Numbered from the stretch's first letter, positions 53,337-62,037 are shown. The stretch is DNA of 64,000 bases from G965215055 sp965242685 (GCA_965242685.1 OZ251487.1:558001-622000), one strand, 5' to 3'. Notes: generated by a model not told the origin, from the sequence alone. Made by a program: numbers and translations.

Positions 53337-54167
53337 TCAGGCGGCGGCGGTAAGGTAGAGGCTTAGCCACCAGCCCCCCCACAAGATCAGTGCCAGGCCG
53401 GTCATCGCACGCATCCATTTCGGCGGCAGGGGCAGTATTTTTTCCAGCAATACGAATATCGTTATCAGCACCACCCAGAGCATGTTCATTACGCCGACCG
53501 AAAATAAGATCGCCATCAACGCCCAGCAGCAGCCGACACAAAACAGGCCGTGGTGCATTCCCATCTTGAACGCCCCCCAATGCCCGTTTTGCCAGGCCGA
53601 CATTAAGAACCCGAGAGGCGTGCGGCACTGGTGGAGACAGGCGTCTTTCATCGGCGTCCACTGGTATATGCCGGCCGCGACCAGGATGCCGCCGCTCAAT
53701 AAATAGCTGCGGCTGTACATCATCGGATTTAGCAGTTCGCCGCCATGTAAGGGCCATTGAACGGCCGCCGCAACCAGGCTGAAGACGCCCCAGGCGAACA
53801 GGTAACCGGCCAGAAAGATGAAAGTCGGGGAGTAGGGTTGCTTTCTGCGTCTCTTTTGTCGGTTTACGGTGGCGAACATCATCACCATAGGGGTGGCGGT
53901 CGGCGTCATCATGGCGATCATCATGGTGAACCACATGATGAAGAGCATGAGCAAGTCCCATGCCGTCCATGCCCCGGTGTCGCCAAGCGGCGGCATCCAC
54001 ATATCGACGAGGTGCATGTTTTCCATCGCCCAGGCCATGTAGATGAGATATGCCCAGCCGACGGCCGCTACGGCAACCAGCCCGACGGTGACGATCTTTC
54101 GGTCTTCGGGGCTTATTGTGAGATTTGGGTTTGGTGTGTCCATTGGGTTTGGGTTTAGTGTATCCAT
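53337..54167 (-). CDS. DUF2182 integral membrane protein
   Basis: 276 aa, six to seven TM helices with Met-rich segments: FIMWFTMMIAMMTPTATPMV and the conserved KDACLHQCRTPLGFL and GMHHGLFCVGCCWALM motifs, Cys and His probably binding metal. DUF2182 proteins regularly occur with DUF1326 proteins, and here a DUF1326 gene is divergent just upstream. The N-terminus MDTLNPNPMDTPNPNL is encoded by a short repeat, so the true start is uncertain (54167 or 54143). Confidence 0.87.
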   Translation of the reverse strand: MDTLNPNPMDTPNPNLTISPEDRKIVTVGLVAVAAVGWAYLIYMAWAMENMHLVDMWMPPLGDTGAWTAWDLLMLFIMWFTMMIAMMTPTATPMVMMFATVNRQKRRRKQPYSPTFIFLAGYLFAWGVFSLVAAAVQWPLHGGELLNPMMYSRSYLLSGGILVAAGIYQWTPMKDACLHQCRTPLGFLMSAWQNGHWGAFKMGMHHGLFCVGCCWALMAILFSVGVMNMLWVVLITIFVLLEKILPLPPKWMRAMTGLALILWGGWWLSLYLTAAA

Positions 54168-54216
54168 TCCTATTTGGCTTGGTGTGCCTATTTCGGTTTG
54201 GCGTGTCCATTCCCAT
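54129..54216. repeat. Degenerate minisatellite at the DUF2182 start
   Basis: About four copies of a 20-25 nt unit built on TTTGGTGTGTCCATT occur here. Units differ in length by amounts not divisible by three, so different copies place their ATG (CAT on the + strand) in different frames. Confidence 0.6.
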
Positions 54217-54337
54217 TCAGGCAGTTGCCGCTATATTAAAAGATTTCTGCGGTCTTTGCGATTGCGTCTATTATCATGGGCGTAACTGTGTTATCGTTTT
54301 ACAAAAGACAACGTTTGTGCACGTGTGGAGGTGAGTA

Positions 54338-54943
54338 GTGGCAATAACGAATTGGAGAGTGGAAGGTAATTATTTTGAGTCATGCAACTGTGACAATCTT
54401 TGCCCATGCATACTGTTACGCGACCCAAGCAGGGGATTTTGTGAAGCCATTGTAGGCTGGCATATCGACAAAGGTCATTGCGAAGACGTCAATCTGGATG
54501 GCCTCAACATCGGCGTCTGGCTGCATGCGCCGGGAAACCTTACCAAGGGGGGCTGGAGGCTGGCGCTGTACGTGGATGAAAACGCCGACGATGCCCAGTT
54601 CGATGCGATTTGCTCGCTGTGGAGCGGTGAAGGCGGGGGGCATTTAAGCGTGATCGCAAGCCTGGTGGCCGAGGTGATCAGCGCCAAAAAGGCGAAGATC
54701 ACTTTTGAGAGCACCGCCGAGAAAAAACATCTGGTGATCGACGGCGTCGGTGAGAACGAGATGTATCCGATGGAAGGCGAGGAAGGCAAGAATGTTACGG
54801 TGGCCAATCCGCCGTTGGCGGTGGCGCCGGGAAATCCGATCGTGGTGCATGAGTCCAAGCGCGCCCGTTATCACGATAACGGTATAGAGTGGTATCAGTC
54901 AGGCAAGGCGGGTCTGGCGTCTCCTTTCCAATACGGCCCGTAA
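54338..54943 (+). CDS. DUF1326 domain-containing protein
   Basis: 201 aa, cytosolic. The start WRVEGNYFESCNCDNLCPCI with its CNC...CPC cysteines is the family mark, followed by FCEAIVGWHIDKGHC. GTG start at 54338 preceded by GGAGG. DUF1326 and DUF2182 are usually neighbours; the pairing suggests a metal- or thiol-related membrane function not yet defined to my knowledge. Confidence 0.88.
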   Translation: MAITNWRVEGNYFESCNCDNLCPCILLRDPSRGFCEAIVGWHIDKGHCEDVNLDGLNIGVWLHAPGNLTKGGWRLALYVDENADDAQFDAICSLWSGEGGGHLSVIASLVAEVISAKKAKITFESTAEKKHLVIDGVGENEMYPMEGEEGKNVTVANPPLAVAPGNPIVVHESKRARYHDNGIEWYQSGKAGLASPFQYGP

Positions 54944-54981
54944 GTCCGCCTGTAGTCCGGCCCGTATCCGCAAATCCTACC

Positions 54982-55003
54982 GAGCCGCGTTCCGACGCGG
55001 CTC
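54982..55003. terminator. Bidirectional hairpin terminator candidate
   Basis: A perfect 9-bp stem (GAGCCGCGT / ACGCGGCTC) with a TCCG tetraloop lies between the convergent DUF1326 and DUF2892-type genes. No strong T-run follows on either side, so efficiency is uncertain. Confidence 0.55.
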
Positions 55004-55011
55004 CGGGTTAG

Positions 55012-55215
55012 TTAGTTGTTGGTGGAGATCTTGAACGGCAGATAGACGGGGCACCAGCCGAGGATGCCCGTAAACACGGGGATCGCCCCCAGCAGACCGA
55101 ACCACCATCCCTTCATCCCGTCCTCGCCGGGCGCCAGGGCAATGGCAAGGCCGATAAATAAAAGGCCGACTAGAATCCGCACCATGCGTTCGGTATCTCC
55201 TATGTTTGTAACCAC
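55012..55215 (-). CDS. YgaP-like (DUF2892) small membrane protein
   Basis: 67 aa: TNIGDTERMVRILVGLLFIG, a first TM helix, then GLLGAIPVFTGILGWCPVYL with the conserved GxCPxY motif of the TM part of YgaP. There is no rhodanese domain. Function unknown; common in bacteria with sulfur metabolism genes. Confidence 0.85.
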   Translation of the reverse strand: MVTNIGDTERMVRILVGLLFIGLAIALAPGEDGMKGWWFGLLGAIPVFTGILGWCPVYLPFKISTNN

Positions 55216-55429
55216 TTGTTATCCTCCGGGAAATGGTATTTCATAATGCTCGCAGTAAACTCTCATCTTCTTGCGCTGTCTGGCGGAAGATACATTTCAA
55301 GCACTCTATTCTTCTACTTTCGGCTATAAGAATACTCAAGTATCAAAGGGCATACAAGCACAAAGGCAAGAAGGCCACGTAAAAATCCCGTACCATGTTG
55401 CGGGTACGTATCCATTCAAGGAGGGCTTC

Positions 55430-55846
55430 ATGTCCGTTTATAGATGGCTGTGCAGGTTTGTTTTTGTAGGTGTTCTTTCGGTTGGCGGGGCAATGGCGGA
55501 GGACATTCCCGCCACGTTGGAGGAGTTGGAGCGGTACGAGGCCGCCCATATCGCCGGTGAAGGCGGCGCGGATGATGGGCGAACCGGTGCGGATGCGGTG
55601 CTCAAACAGTTTAACCTTCAGGTCTGGCATACCCGGCTTGCCTGTATCAAGGCCGTCGGTCATGAGGAATTTTGTACCTGTATCAGTGAGAATATCCCTA
55701 CGGATCAGGAATTTGCAAACTATGTCGTCGCCGTCTCAAAGACTAAGGATGATCTGAAGTTTGAGCAGTTGAGCGAGTATTATCAGGAGGTCGTTGACAT
55801 GGCGCGTACTTCAAGGGACAAGTGCGTGGAAGAGACGATGCGGTAG
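55430..55846 (+). CDS. Exported protein, unknown function
   Basis: 138 aa from ATG 55430, preceded by AAGGAGGG at good spacing; the open frame extends upstream to 55271 but without a signal or ribosome site. Signal peptide MSVYRWLCRFVFVGVLSVGG ends near AMA-ED. The mature domain is acidic, mostly helical, with four Cys (LACIKAVGHEEFCTCISEN, RDKCVEE) likely forming disulfides in the periplasm. Not recognised. Confidence 0.65.
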   Translation: MSVYRWLCRFVFVGVLSVGGAMAEDIPATLEELERYEAAHIAGEGGADDGRTGADAVLKQFNLQVWHTRLACIKAVGHEEFCTCISENIPTDQEFANYVVAVSKTKDDLKFEQLSEYYQEVVDMARTSRDKCVEETMR

Positions 55847-55907
55847 GTTTTTGTGTAGAGCGAGGTAGCCGAAGCAAAAAAATCACCAATTTGGGTAATT
55901 TTTTATC

Positions 55908-57302
55908 ATGAGCGGGAATATTCTGTACACCGGCGACAACCTCTACATCCTTCACGGCATGGACGGCGAGACGGTGGATCTGATCTATCTCGACCCGCCG
56001 TTCAACTCCAAACGCCTGTACAAGGCACCGGTGGGCAGCCGGGCGGCGGGGGCGTCCTTCAAGGATATGTGGACGTGGCAGGACGTCGACGAATCCTACC
56101 TCGACCAGCTGGTGGAGGATTATCCGTTCTTGGTGCAGTTTATCCAGTCGGTGGAAGTCATCCACGGCAAACCGATGATGGCATACCTCACCTACCTTAC
56201 CCAACGCCTGATAGAAATGCACCGCGTCTTGAAACCGACCGGCTCAATCTATCTGCACTGCGACCCGTATGCTTCGCACTACCTGAAGATCATCATGGAC
56301 AGGGTCTTCGGCAGGGATAACTTTCTGAACGAGGTGACATGGAAACGCACCACCACCAAAAACGACTACGCACAAGGCGCGGTGAACTGGCCGCGCGTCC
56401 ATGATGTAATGCTCCATTACCGCGCGAGCAAAGCGTATAAAACCTTCGCCCAACCCTTTGGCCCGCTATCGGAAGACTATGTAAGAAAAACATATCGGAA
56501 GATCGAACCAGAGACCGGCCGGCGTTACCGACTTGACAATCTTGCAGCACCGGGCGGCGGCACACGCGGCCATCCGCAATATGAGTTTATGGGCGTGACC
56601 CGTTATTGGCGATACAGCAAAGACAAAATGGAAGACCTGTTGGCCGCGGGGAGGATCGTACAGACCGCGCCGGGCAGAGTGCCGGCATATAAACGCTATC
56701 TGGATGAATCGAAGGGCGTTGCGATTGGCGACATATGGACAGACATCGCCCCCGTTTTAGGCGCCGCCAAAGAACGCACCGGCTACCCGACCCAAAAGCC
56801 GTTGAAACTGCTGCAACGCATCATTGAGGCCTCCAGCAACAAAGGCGACACCGTCCTCGACCCGTTTTGCGGTTGCGCCACCACCTGTGTCGCCGCCCAA
56901 CAACTCGGCCGCAACTGGATCGGCATCGACATCTCCGAAAAGGCCGCCGAACTGGTGGTGGAGCGTCTCTCAGACGAGGCCGGCCTGTTCACCGACTTCG
57001 TCCACCTCGACCGCCCGCCGGTGCGTACCGACCTGGAGCAGTGCGCCCCCGATCAAGACGCAAAAACCCGCCTGTACGCCGACCAGCACGGCCAATGCAA
57101 CGCCTGCGGCGTGGAAATGGAGATACGGCATTTGGAGATCGACCACATCATCCCCCGTGCCAAACACGGCGGCGACTACTATGAGAATTACCAACTGCTG
57201 TGCGGCCACTGCAACCGCACCAAAGGCGACCGACCGATGGAATACCTACGCGCCAAGATCAAGCGTAGGAGTGAAACGCTAAGGACCAGGGTTTCGTTCT
57301 AA
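55908..57302 (+). CDS. DNA methyltransferase-HNH endonuclease fusion
   Basis: 464 aa. Beta-class methyltransferase: LIYLDPPFNSKRLYK (Asp29) near the start and VLDPFCGCATTCVAAQQLG (Asp318) later. The C-terminus is an HNH nuclease: CNACG (Cys397, Cys400), LEIDHIIPRAKHGG and LLCGHCNRTKGD, a complete zinc-bound His-Me finger. A single protein could thus both modify and cut DNA. The coding strand is strongly C-rich, unlike the G-rich genes around it, which points to separate origin. No Res, specificity or regulator gene accompanies it. Confidence 0.88.
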   Translation: MSGNILYTGDNLYILHGMDGETVDLIYLDPPFNSKRLYKAPVGSRAAGASFKDMWTWQDVDESYLDQLVEDYPFLVQFIQSVEVIHGKPMMAYLTYLTQRLIEMHRVLKPTGSIYLHCDPYASHYLKIIMDRVFGRDNFLNEVTWKRTTTKNDYAQGAVNWPRVHDVMLHYRASKAYKTFAQPFGPLSEDYVRKTYRKIEPETGRRYRLDNLAAPGGGTRGHPQYEFMGVTRYWRYSKDKMEDLLAAGRIVQTAPGRVPAYKRYLDESKGVAIGDIWTDIAPVLGAAKERTGYPTQKPLKLLQRIIEASSNKGDTVLDPFCGCATTCVAAQQLGRNWIGIDISEKAAELVVERLSDEAGLFTDFVHLDRPPVRTDLEQCAPDQDAKTRLYADQHGQCNACGVEMEIRHLEIDHIIPRAKHGGDYYENYQLLCGHCNRTKGDRPMEYLRAKIKRRSETLRTRVSF

Positions 57303-57313
57303 TGGAAATTCCA

Positions 57314-57360
57314 CACCCACCGAAAAGGGACAAGATGAACAAGAGAAAGCTACTCACTGT
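57314..57360 (+). repeat. Ankyrin-cassette leader repeat, copy R1
   Basis: 47 bp with CACCCACCGA and AAGATGAACAAGAGAAA, shared with R2 (58311) and R3 (59655). In R1 and R2 the ATG opens a frame of only 14 codons (MNKRKLLTVPFALC, stop) ahead of the ankyrin gene. Confidence 0.7.
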
Positions 57361-57372
57361 GCCGTTTGCACT

Positions 57373-58251
57373 GTGCTGAAGAGCCTGCTTGCAGTAATAG
57401 CGGGTGGGTCGTTGCACGAGGCGGCATCTGATGGCCGAGTTGAGGTCATCCGTGTGCTGCTGAAGGTCGGTGCCGAGGTCAATGCACGAACTGAGTATGG
57501 GCACACGCCCCTGTATCTCGCGGCACGGAATGGCCAAATCGAGGCCATCCGTGTGCTGCTGGAGGCCGGTGCCGACGTGAATGCACGAGACGAGGATGGG
57601 AGTACACCCCTGCATCACGCAGCGAGGTATAACCCAAAGACCGTCCGCACACTGCTAGAGGCTGGTGCCTTCGTCAATGCACGAGACAAACATAAGTTCA
57701 TGCCCCTACATGTCGCGGTGTGGCGGGGCCACTTCGAGGCCGTCCATGCACTGCTGGAGGCTGGTGCCGACGTCCATGCACGAGTCAAGGGTGGGATCAC
57801 GCCCCTGCATGAGGCGGCGTCTGATGGCCAAGTCGAGGCTGTCCGTGCACTGCTGAAGGCCGGTGCCGATGTCCATGCACAAACCAAGGATGGGAACACG
57901 CCCCTGCATTCTGCGGTACAGCTTATATATGGCCGAGTTGAGGTCGTCCGTGTGCTGCTGAAGGCCGGTGCCGAGGTCAATGCACGAACTGAGTATGGGC
58001 ACACGCCCCTGCATCTCGCGGCACGGAATGGCCAAATCGAGGCCGTCCGTGCACTGCTGAAGGCCGGTGCCGAGATCAATGCACAAACCAAGGATGGGCG
58101 CAGTCCGGTAGACTATACCCAAATGGGCATGAAAGACTATGCCCGAAGGAGAAAAGATACCAAAGGTTCGATGGTGCCTTTCAAGAAGACCATCAAGGTC
58201 TTACAGGCAGCCGGCGGCCAATCGACCGCCACCCGCCGGCGGTTGCATTGA
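57373..58251 (+). CDS. Ankyrin-repeat protein, seven repeats
   Basis: 292 aa. Seven ankyrin repeats of 33 residues (TPLHLAARNGQIEAVRALLK followed by AGAEVNA and variants) and a C-terminal tail SPVDYTQMGMKDYARRRKD then KTIKVLQAAGG. Start is a GTG at 57373. There is no signal peptide in this frame, although the leader ATG at 57334 in another frame begins like one. Ankyrin stacks bind proteins; partner unknown. About 70 nt after the methyltransferase-HNH gene. Confidence 0.85.
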   Translation: MLKSLLAVIAGGSLHEAASDGRVEVIRVLLKVGAEVNARTEYGHTPLYLAARNGQIEAIRVLLEAGADVNARDEDGSTPLHHAARYNPKTVRTLLEAGAFVNARDKHKFMPLHVAVWRGHFEAVHALLEAGADVHARVKGGITPLHEAASDGQVEAVRALLKAGADVHAQTKDGNTPLHSAVQLIYGRVEVVRVLLKAGAEVNARTEYGHTPLHLAARNGQIEAVRALLKAGAEINAQTKDGRSPVDYTQMGMKDYARRRKDTKGSMVPFKKTIKVLQAAGGQSTATRRRLH

Positions 58252-58259
58252 TGAAGGGG

Positions 58260-58357
58260 TCAGATTGATTAATATGACTTCAAACGCTATCCTTACGTAA
58301 CTCAAGTGTGCACCCACCGACAAAGGGCAAGATGAACAAGAGAAACCTACTCACTGT
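58260..58357 (+). repeat. Ankyrin-cassette leader repeat, copy R2
   Basis: 98 bp between the two ankyrin genes, nearly the same as 59604-59700. Shared landmarks: ACTTCAAACGCTAT, GTAACTCAAGTG, CACCCACCGACAAAGG and GATGAACA. Confidence 0.75.
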
Positions 58358-58368
58358 ACCACTACGCT

Positions 58369-59595
58369 ATGCCTGATGAGCCTGCGGTAATGACCGAGCC
58401 GTTGCACGAGGCGGCGAAGGAAGGCGACGTTGCCAAGATCCGTACCTTGTTAAATAAAGGTGCGCAAGTCGATGCACAAGACGAGAATGAGAGCACACCC
58501 CTGCATTTCGCGGCAGTGTATGGCCAGGTCGAGGCCATCCGTGCACTGTTGAAGGCCGGTGCCGACGTCAATGCACGAACACAAGACAAGTATAAGTTCA
58601 CGCCCCTGCATAACGCGGCGTCGCAGGGCCACGTCGGGGCTGTTCGTGTACTGCTGGAGGCTGGTGCCGACGTCAATGCACGAACCAAGAAGTGGGGATA
58701 CACACCCCTGAATTGTGCGGCGGAGGCAGGCCGAGTCGAAGCTATCCGTGCACTGCTGGAGGCCGGTGCCGATGTCAATGTACGAGCCGAGAATGGGAAA
58801 ATGCCCCTGCATAACGCAGCGATGAAGGGCCAAGTCGAGGCCGTCCGTACACTGTTGGAAGCCGGCGCCGACATCAATGCACAAACCAAGAATGGGGGCA
58901 CGCCTCTGCATGTCGCGGCGTTGAAGGGTCACGTTGAGGCCGTCCGTGCGCTGTTGAAGGCTGGTGCCGACGTCAATGCACGAGCCAAGTATAAGTTCAC
59001 GCCCTTGCATGGCGCGGCGATGATGGGCCACGTCGAGGTCATCCGTGAGCTGCTAAAGGCCGGCGCCGATGTCCATGCACGAACCGAGAAGGGGTTCGCG
59101 CCCCTGCATTTCGTAGCGGAGGCAGGCCACTTCGAGGCCGTCCATGCACTGCTGGAGGCCGGTGCCGACGTCCATGCACAAGCCAAGGATGGGAACACGC
59201 CCCTGCATAACGCGGCGTCGCAGGGCCAAGTCGGGGCCGTCCGTGTACTGCTGGAGGCCGGTGCCGACGTCCATGTACGAGGCGAGAGTGAGTGCACACC
59301 CTTGCATTTCTCGGCACAGCGAGGTCAAGTCATCGCTATCCATGCACTACTGGAGGCCGGTACCGATGTCCATGCACGAGACGGTAGTGAGCGCACCCCC
59401 CTGCATCTCGCGGCACGGCATGGCCAAGTCGGCGCCATTCAGGTACTGCTGGGAGCCAGTGCCGACGTCCATGCGAAAGACAAGGATGGGTGCAGCCCGG
59501 TAGACTATGCCCGAATGGGCATCATGGAGAACATCGAACGTTCAATGGTACTTTTCAAGGAGACTATCAAAGTCTTACAGGCGGCCACCCGATAG
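58369..59595 (+). CDS. Ankyrin-repeat protein, eleven repeats
   Basis: 408 aa, paralogue of the previous gene with eleven repeats (LHFAAVYGQVEAIRALLKAG type). It starts MPDEPAVMTEPLHEAAKEGD and ends SPVDYARMGIMENIER then KETIKVLQAATR, matching the tail of the first protein. Repeat number differs, so the array has expanded or contracted since duplication. No signal or TM segment seen. Confidence 0.87.
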   Translation: MPDEPAVMTEPLHEAAKEGDVAKIRTLLNKGAQVDAQDENESTPLHFAAVYGQVEAIRALLKAGADVNARTQDKYKFTPLHNAASQGHVGAVRVLLEAGADVNARTKKWGYTPLNCAAEAGRVEAIRALLEAGADVNVRAENGKMPLHNAAMKGQVEAVRTLLEAGADINAQTKNGGTPLHVAALKGHVEAVRALLKAGADVNARAKYKFTPLHGAAMMGHVEVIRELLKAGADVHARTEKGFAPLHFVAEAGHFEAVHALLEAGADVHAQAKDGNTPLHNAASQGQVGAVRVLLEAGADVHVRGESECTPLHFSAQRGQVIAIHALLEAGTDVHARDGSERTPLHLAARHGQVGAIQVLLGASADVHAKDKDGCSPVDYARMGIMENIERSMVLFKETIKVLQAATR

Positions 59596-59603
59596 CGGGT
59601 TGT

Positions 59604-59700
59604 CAGATTGAATTAGTGTGACTTCAAACGCTATTTTTGCGTAACTCAAGTGCGCACCCACCGACAAAGGCAAGATGAACATAGAGAAACCTACTCAAGG
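59604..59700 (+). repeat. Ankyrin-cassette leader repeat, copy R3
   Basis: Third copy, following the second ankyrin gene but without a third ankyrin gene; the M23 peptidase gene starts 27 nt later. Marks the end of the duplicated cassette. Confidence 0.75.
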
Positions 59701-59726
59701 ACTAGAGTGTCATTCTGATAAAGGCC

Positions 59727-60587
59727 ATGCGAATAGATATTATTAGGTATGTTTCATATCTGTTTATATCTGCTATATTTTTTTCATGTGTCTCAAGTGC
59801 GGAGACGAGTGCCTTTGAGGTTACCGGTGATTTGGTGCAGGGGGGGTTGGCTTACGGTAGCGTGGCGCCCGGCTCCAGGGTGTATGTCAACGGTCACGGG
59901 GTGCGGGTCTCGCCTCGGGGGGAGTTTATCGTCGGCTTCGGGCGCGATTATCCGGCGGAGGCCCGGTTGACGGTCTATGCGGCGGATGGGTCAAGGGCGT
60001 TGCATGTGCTCAAGGTTGCGGCGCGTGAGTATGATGTTCAGCGTATAGACGGGCTGCCCGCCGATAAGGTCACGCCCGGTAAGGAGGCGATGAGGCAGAT
60101 TCGGGAGGAGGTCAGGCAGGTTGCCGCGGCCCGGCGGCGCGACGATGCGCGGATGGATTTTGCGGACGGGTTTATCTGGCCGGTGCGGGGGCCGATCTCG
60201 GGGGTCTACGGCAGTCAACGAATCCTTAACGGACAGCCAAGACGCCCGCATTTCGGTATTGATATTGCCGCCCCGACGGGGACGCCGGTGGTCGCGCCGG
60301 CGGGCGGTGTCGTGTCTTACGTCAATGAGGATATGTATTTTTCGGGGGGTACGCTGATCCTGGATCACGGGCATAGTCTGTCCTCCTCGTTTTTGCACCT
60401 GCACGAGATCTTGGTGAAGGAAGGGGAACGGGTTGAGCAGGGGCAGAAGATCGCGTTGGTAGGGGCGACAGGGCGCGTGACCGGCGCGCATCTGGACTGG
60501 CGTATGAATTGGCACCGGCAGCGGATCGATCCCGGTTTGATCATGGACCCCGACTCGATTTCAGGTGAAACGCCGGGCCGGGAGTAG
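59727..60587 (+). CDS. M23 family (LytM-type) peptidase
   Basis: 286 aa exported protein: signal peptide IRYVSYLFISAIFFSCVSSA, an N-terminal beta domain, and a C-terminal M23 domain with zinc ligands in RPHFGIDIAAPTGTPV, SSSFLHLHEI and TGAHLDWRMNW. Predicted to cut peptidoglycan cross-links or, if partner-bound, to activate amidases. The motif set is intact. Convergent with sat, 2 nt apart. Confidence 0.92.
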   Translation: MRIDIIRYVSYLFISAIFFSCVSSAETSAFEVTGDLVQGGLAYGSVAPGSRVYVNGHGVRVSPRGEFIVGFGRDYPAEARLTVYAADGSRALHVLKVAAREYDVQRIDGLPADKVTPGKEAMRQIREEVRQVAAARRRDDARMDFADGFIWPVRGPISGVYGSQRILNGQPRRPHFGIDIAAPTGTPVVAPAGGVVSYVNEDMYFSGGTLILDHGHSLSSSFLHLHEILVKEGERVEQGQKIALVGATGRVTGAHLDWRMNWHRQRIDPGLIMDPDSISGETPGRE

Positions 60588-60589
60588 TT

Positions 60590-61774
60590 TTAAGTTTGAT
60601 TCAAGCCCTGGTAGTAGTTCATCAGGATCTTCGCCACTTCGGGGCGGGCAAATTCTCCGGGCAGGTCTTCGCCGGCGGCGAGCATCGCGCGTACTCTGGT
60701 ACCGGACAGGAGTACGAAGTCTTCCTTGTTGTGATCGGGCGCGTCTCGCATCATGACGACGCGGTCGAGCTTTTTTGAGTATGCGGTATGGTCGGCGCGG
60801 AAGATCTTTATTTCCAGCGCACCGGAAGGGACTTCGTCGTCGAAGATCGTTTGGGCGTCAAAGGCGCCGTAGTAGTCGCCTACGCCGGCATGGTCGCGGC
60901 CGATGATGAAGTCGGTGCAGCCGCAATTTTGACGGAAGATCGCATGCAGTACCGCTTCACGCGGGCCGGCGTATAGCATGTCGAAGCCATAGCCCGCGAT
61001 CATGACTGTGTTTGAAGGAAAATAAAGCTCGACCATCTTTCGAATGGCGGCGTCTCGCACCGGCGCGGGGATGTCGCCCGGCTTTAGTTTGCCCAGTAGC
61101 ATGTGGACGAGGATGCCGTCCGCCTGCGTTGCATCCCGTGCCATCTTGCACAGCTCTTCGTGGGCGCGGTGCATGGGGTTGCGCGTTTGAAAGCCCACCA
61201 CGGTGCTCCAGCCGTGTCGGGTAATTTCGGCGCGGATCTCGACGGCGGTGCGAAAGGTGTCGGGAAATTCGTTGCTGAAGTAGCTGTAGTTGAGTACCTG
61301 GATCGGCCCCGAGATGACGGTGTTGCCCAGCGACATGAAGGTGGCTACGCCGGGGTGTTCGGGGTCGGTGGTGCGATAGACCTTTTCCGTGATGGCGGCG
61401 AGTTGCTCATCGCTTAGTTGTTCGACGGCTTCAACGTCTTGAATGGCGATGACGGGATTGCCTTCGACGTTCGGATCGCGCAGCGCAATGCGGCTTGTGG
61501 AGGGTGCATTGCGGACGAGATTCAGTACGGGTGTCGGCCAAAATAGGCCGCTTTCGGTACGCATATGATGGGCGACGGAGAGCGCATCGGCGGCGTTCAT
61601 GAATCCTGTCAGCGGGGTGAAGTAGCCCGCACCCAGCATGACCGCATTGGAGGCCGCCGCCGAGTTTATGAGGATCGAGGGCAGGGTTTCGGCTTCTTGC
61701 GCCAGTTGTTTGCGCGTGGCCTCGTCTTCCACGTACAAGGGCATCAAGGTGTCCGATCCGTGCGGTTTAATCAT
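60590..61774 (-). CDS. sat: Sulfate adenylyltransferase (ATP sulfurylase)
   Basis: 394 aa, homo-oligomeric Sat type. The nucleotide-binding motif is GFQTRNPMHRAHEELCKMA (QTRNP and HRAH) and GRDHAGVGDYYGAFDAQ is also diagnostic. Sat of this type works in the APS-producing direction for assimilation or in reverse for energy gain from sulfite oxidation with AprAB. A GGGAG ribosome site precedes the ATG. It could supply APS for PAPS used by the sulfotransferase at 21236, but no APS kinase is in the window. Confidence 0.95.
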   Translation of the reverse strand: MIKPHGSDTLMPLYVEDEATRKQLAQEAETLPSILINSAAASNAVMLGAGYFTPLTGFMNAADALSVAHHMRTESGLFWPTPVLNLVRNAPSTSRIALRDPNVEGNPVIAIQDVEAVEQLSDEQLAAITEKVYRTTDPEHPGVATFMSLGNTVISGPIQVLNYSYFSNEFPDTFRTAVEIRAEITRHGWSTVVGFQTRNPMHRAHEELCKMARDATQADGILVHMLLGKLKPGDIPAPVRDAAIRKMVELYFPSNTVMIAGYGFDMLYAGPREAVLHAIFRQNCGCTDFIIGRDHAGVGDYYGAFDAQTIFDDEVPSGALEIKIFRADHTAYSKKLDRVVMMRDAPDHNKEDFVLLSGTRVRAMLAAGEDLPGEFARPEVAKILMNYYQGLNQT

Positions 61775-62037
61775 TCATGCTCTCCCGAACGTTGGGTAAG
61801 TGGCGGTTATGCAAGTTATACAAGGTTATACGAAAAAGAAGGGCAATGCCGATAGTGTATTCCAATAGCAGGAGCATTTTACTATAGTTTAGGCCTATCT
61901 GTTAGTCATGTATGGTCGCGTATAGTTCACATAGTCGTGAGAAAAACTACGCAAAAACTGCAACATTTTCTCCGAAATGAAAATATTTAGTCATGAATCA
62001 ATCCTTATTAATCCTGTACGTGTCCTTTGTGGCGTGC
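61775..62037. other. Intergenic region between sat and the GlcG-like gene
   Basis: 263 nt, AT-rich. It contains the ribosome site and probably the promoter of sat, and the downstream flank of the GlcG-like gene. No convincing RNA gene, hairpin terminator or coding frame. Confidence 0.3.

Noticed and set aside
55271..55429. N-terminal extension of the exported protein at 55430
   Set aside because: No ribosome site and no conserved feature; it would bury the signal peptide in the middle of the protein.
57373..59595. Regular repeats of about 99 bp that could suggest a CRISPR-like or satellite array
   Set aside because: The period is 33 codons, the units encode ankyrin repeats and there are no unique spacers. 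No CRISPR array was found in the window.
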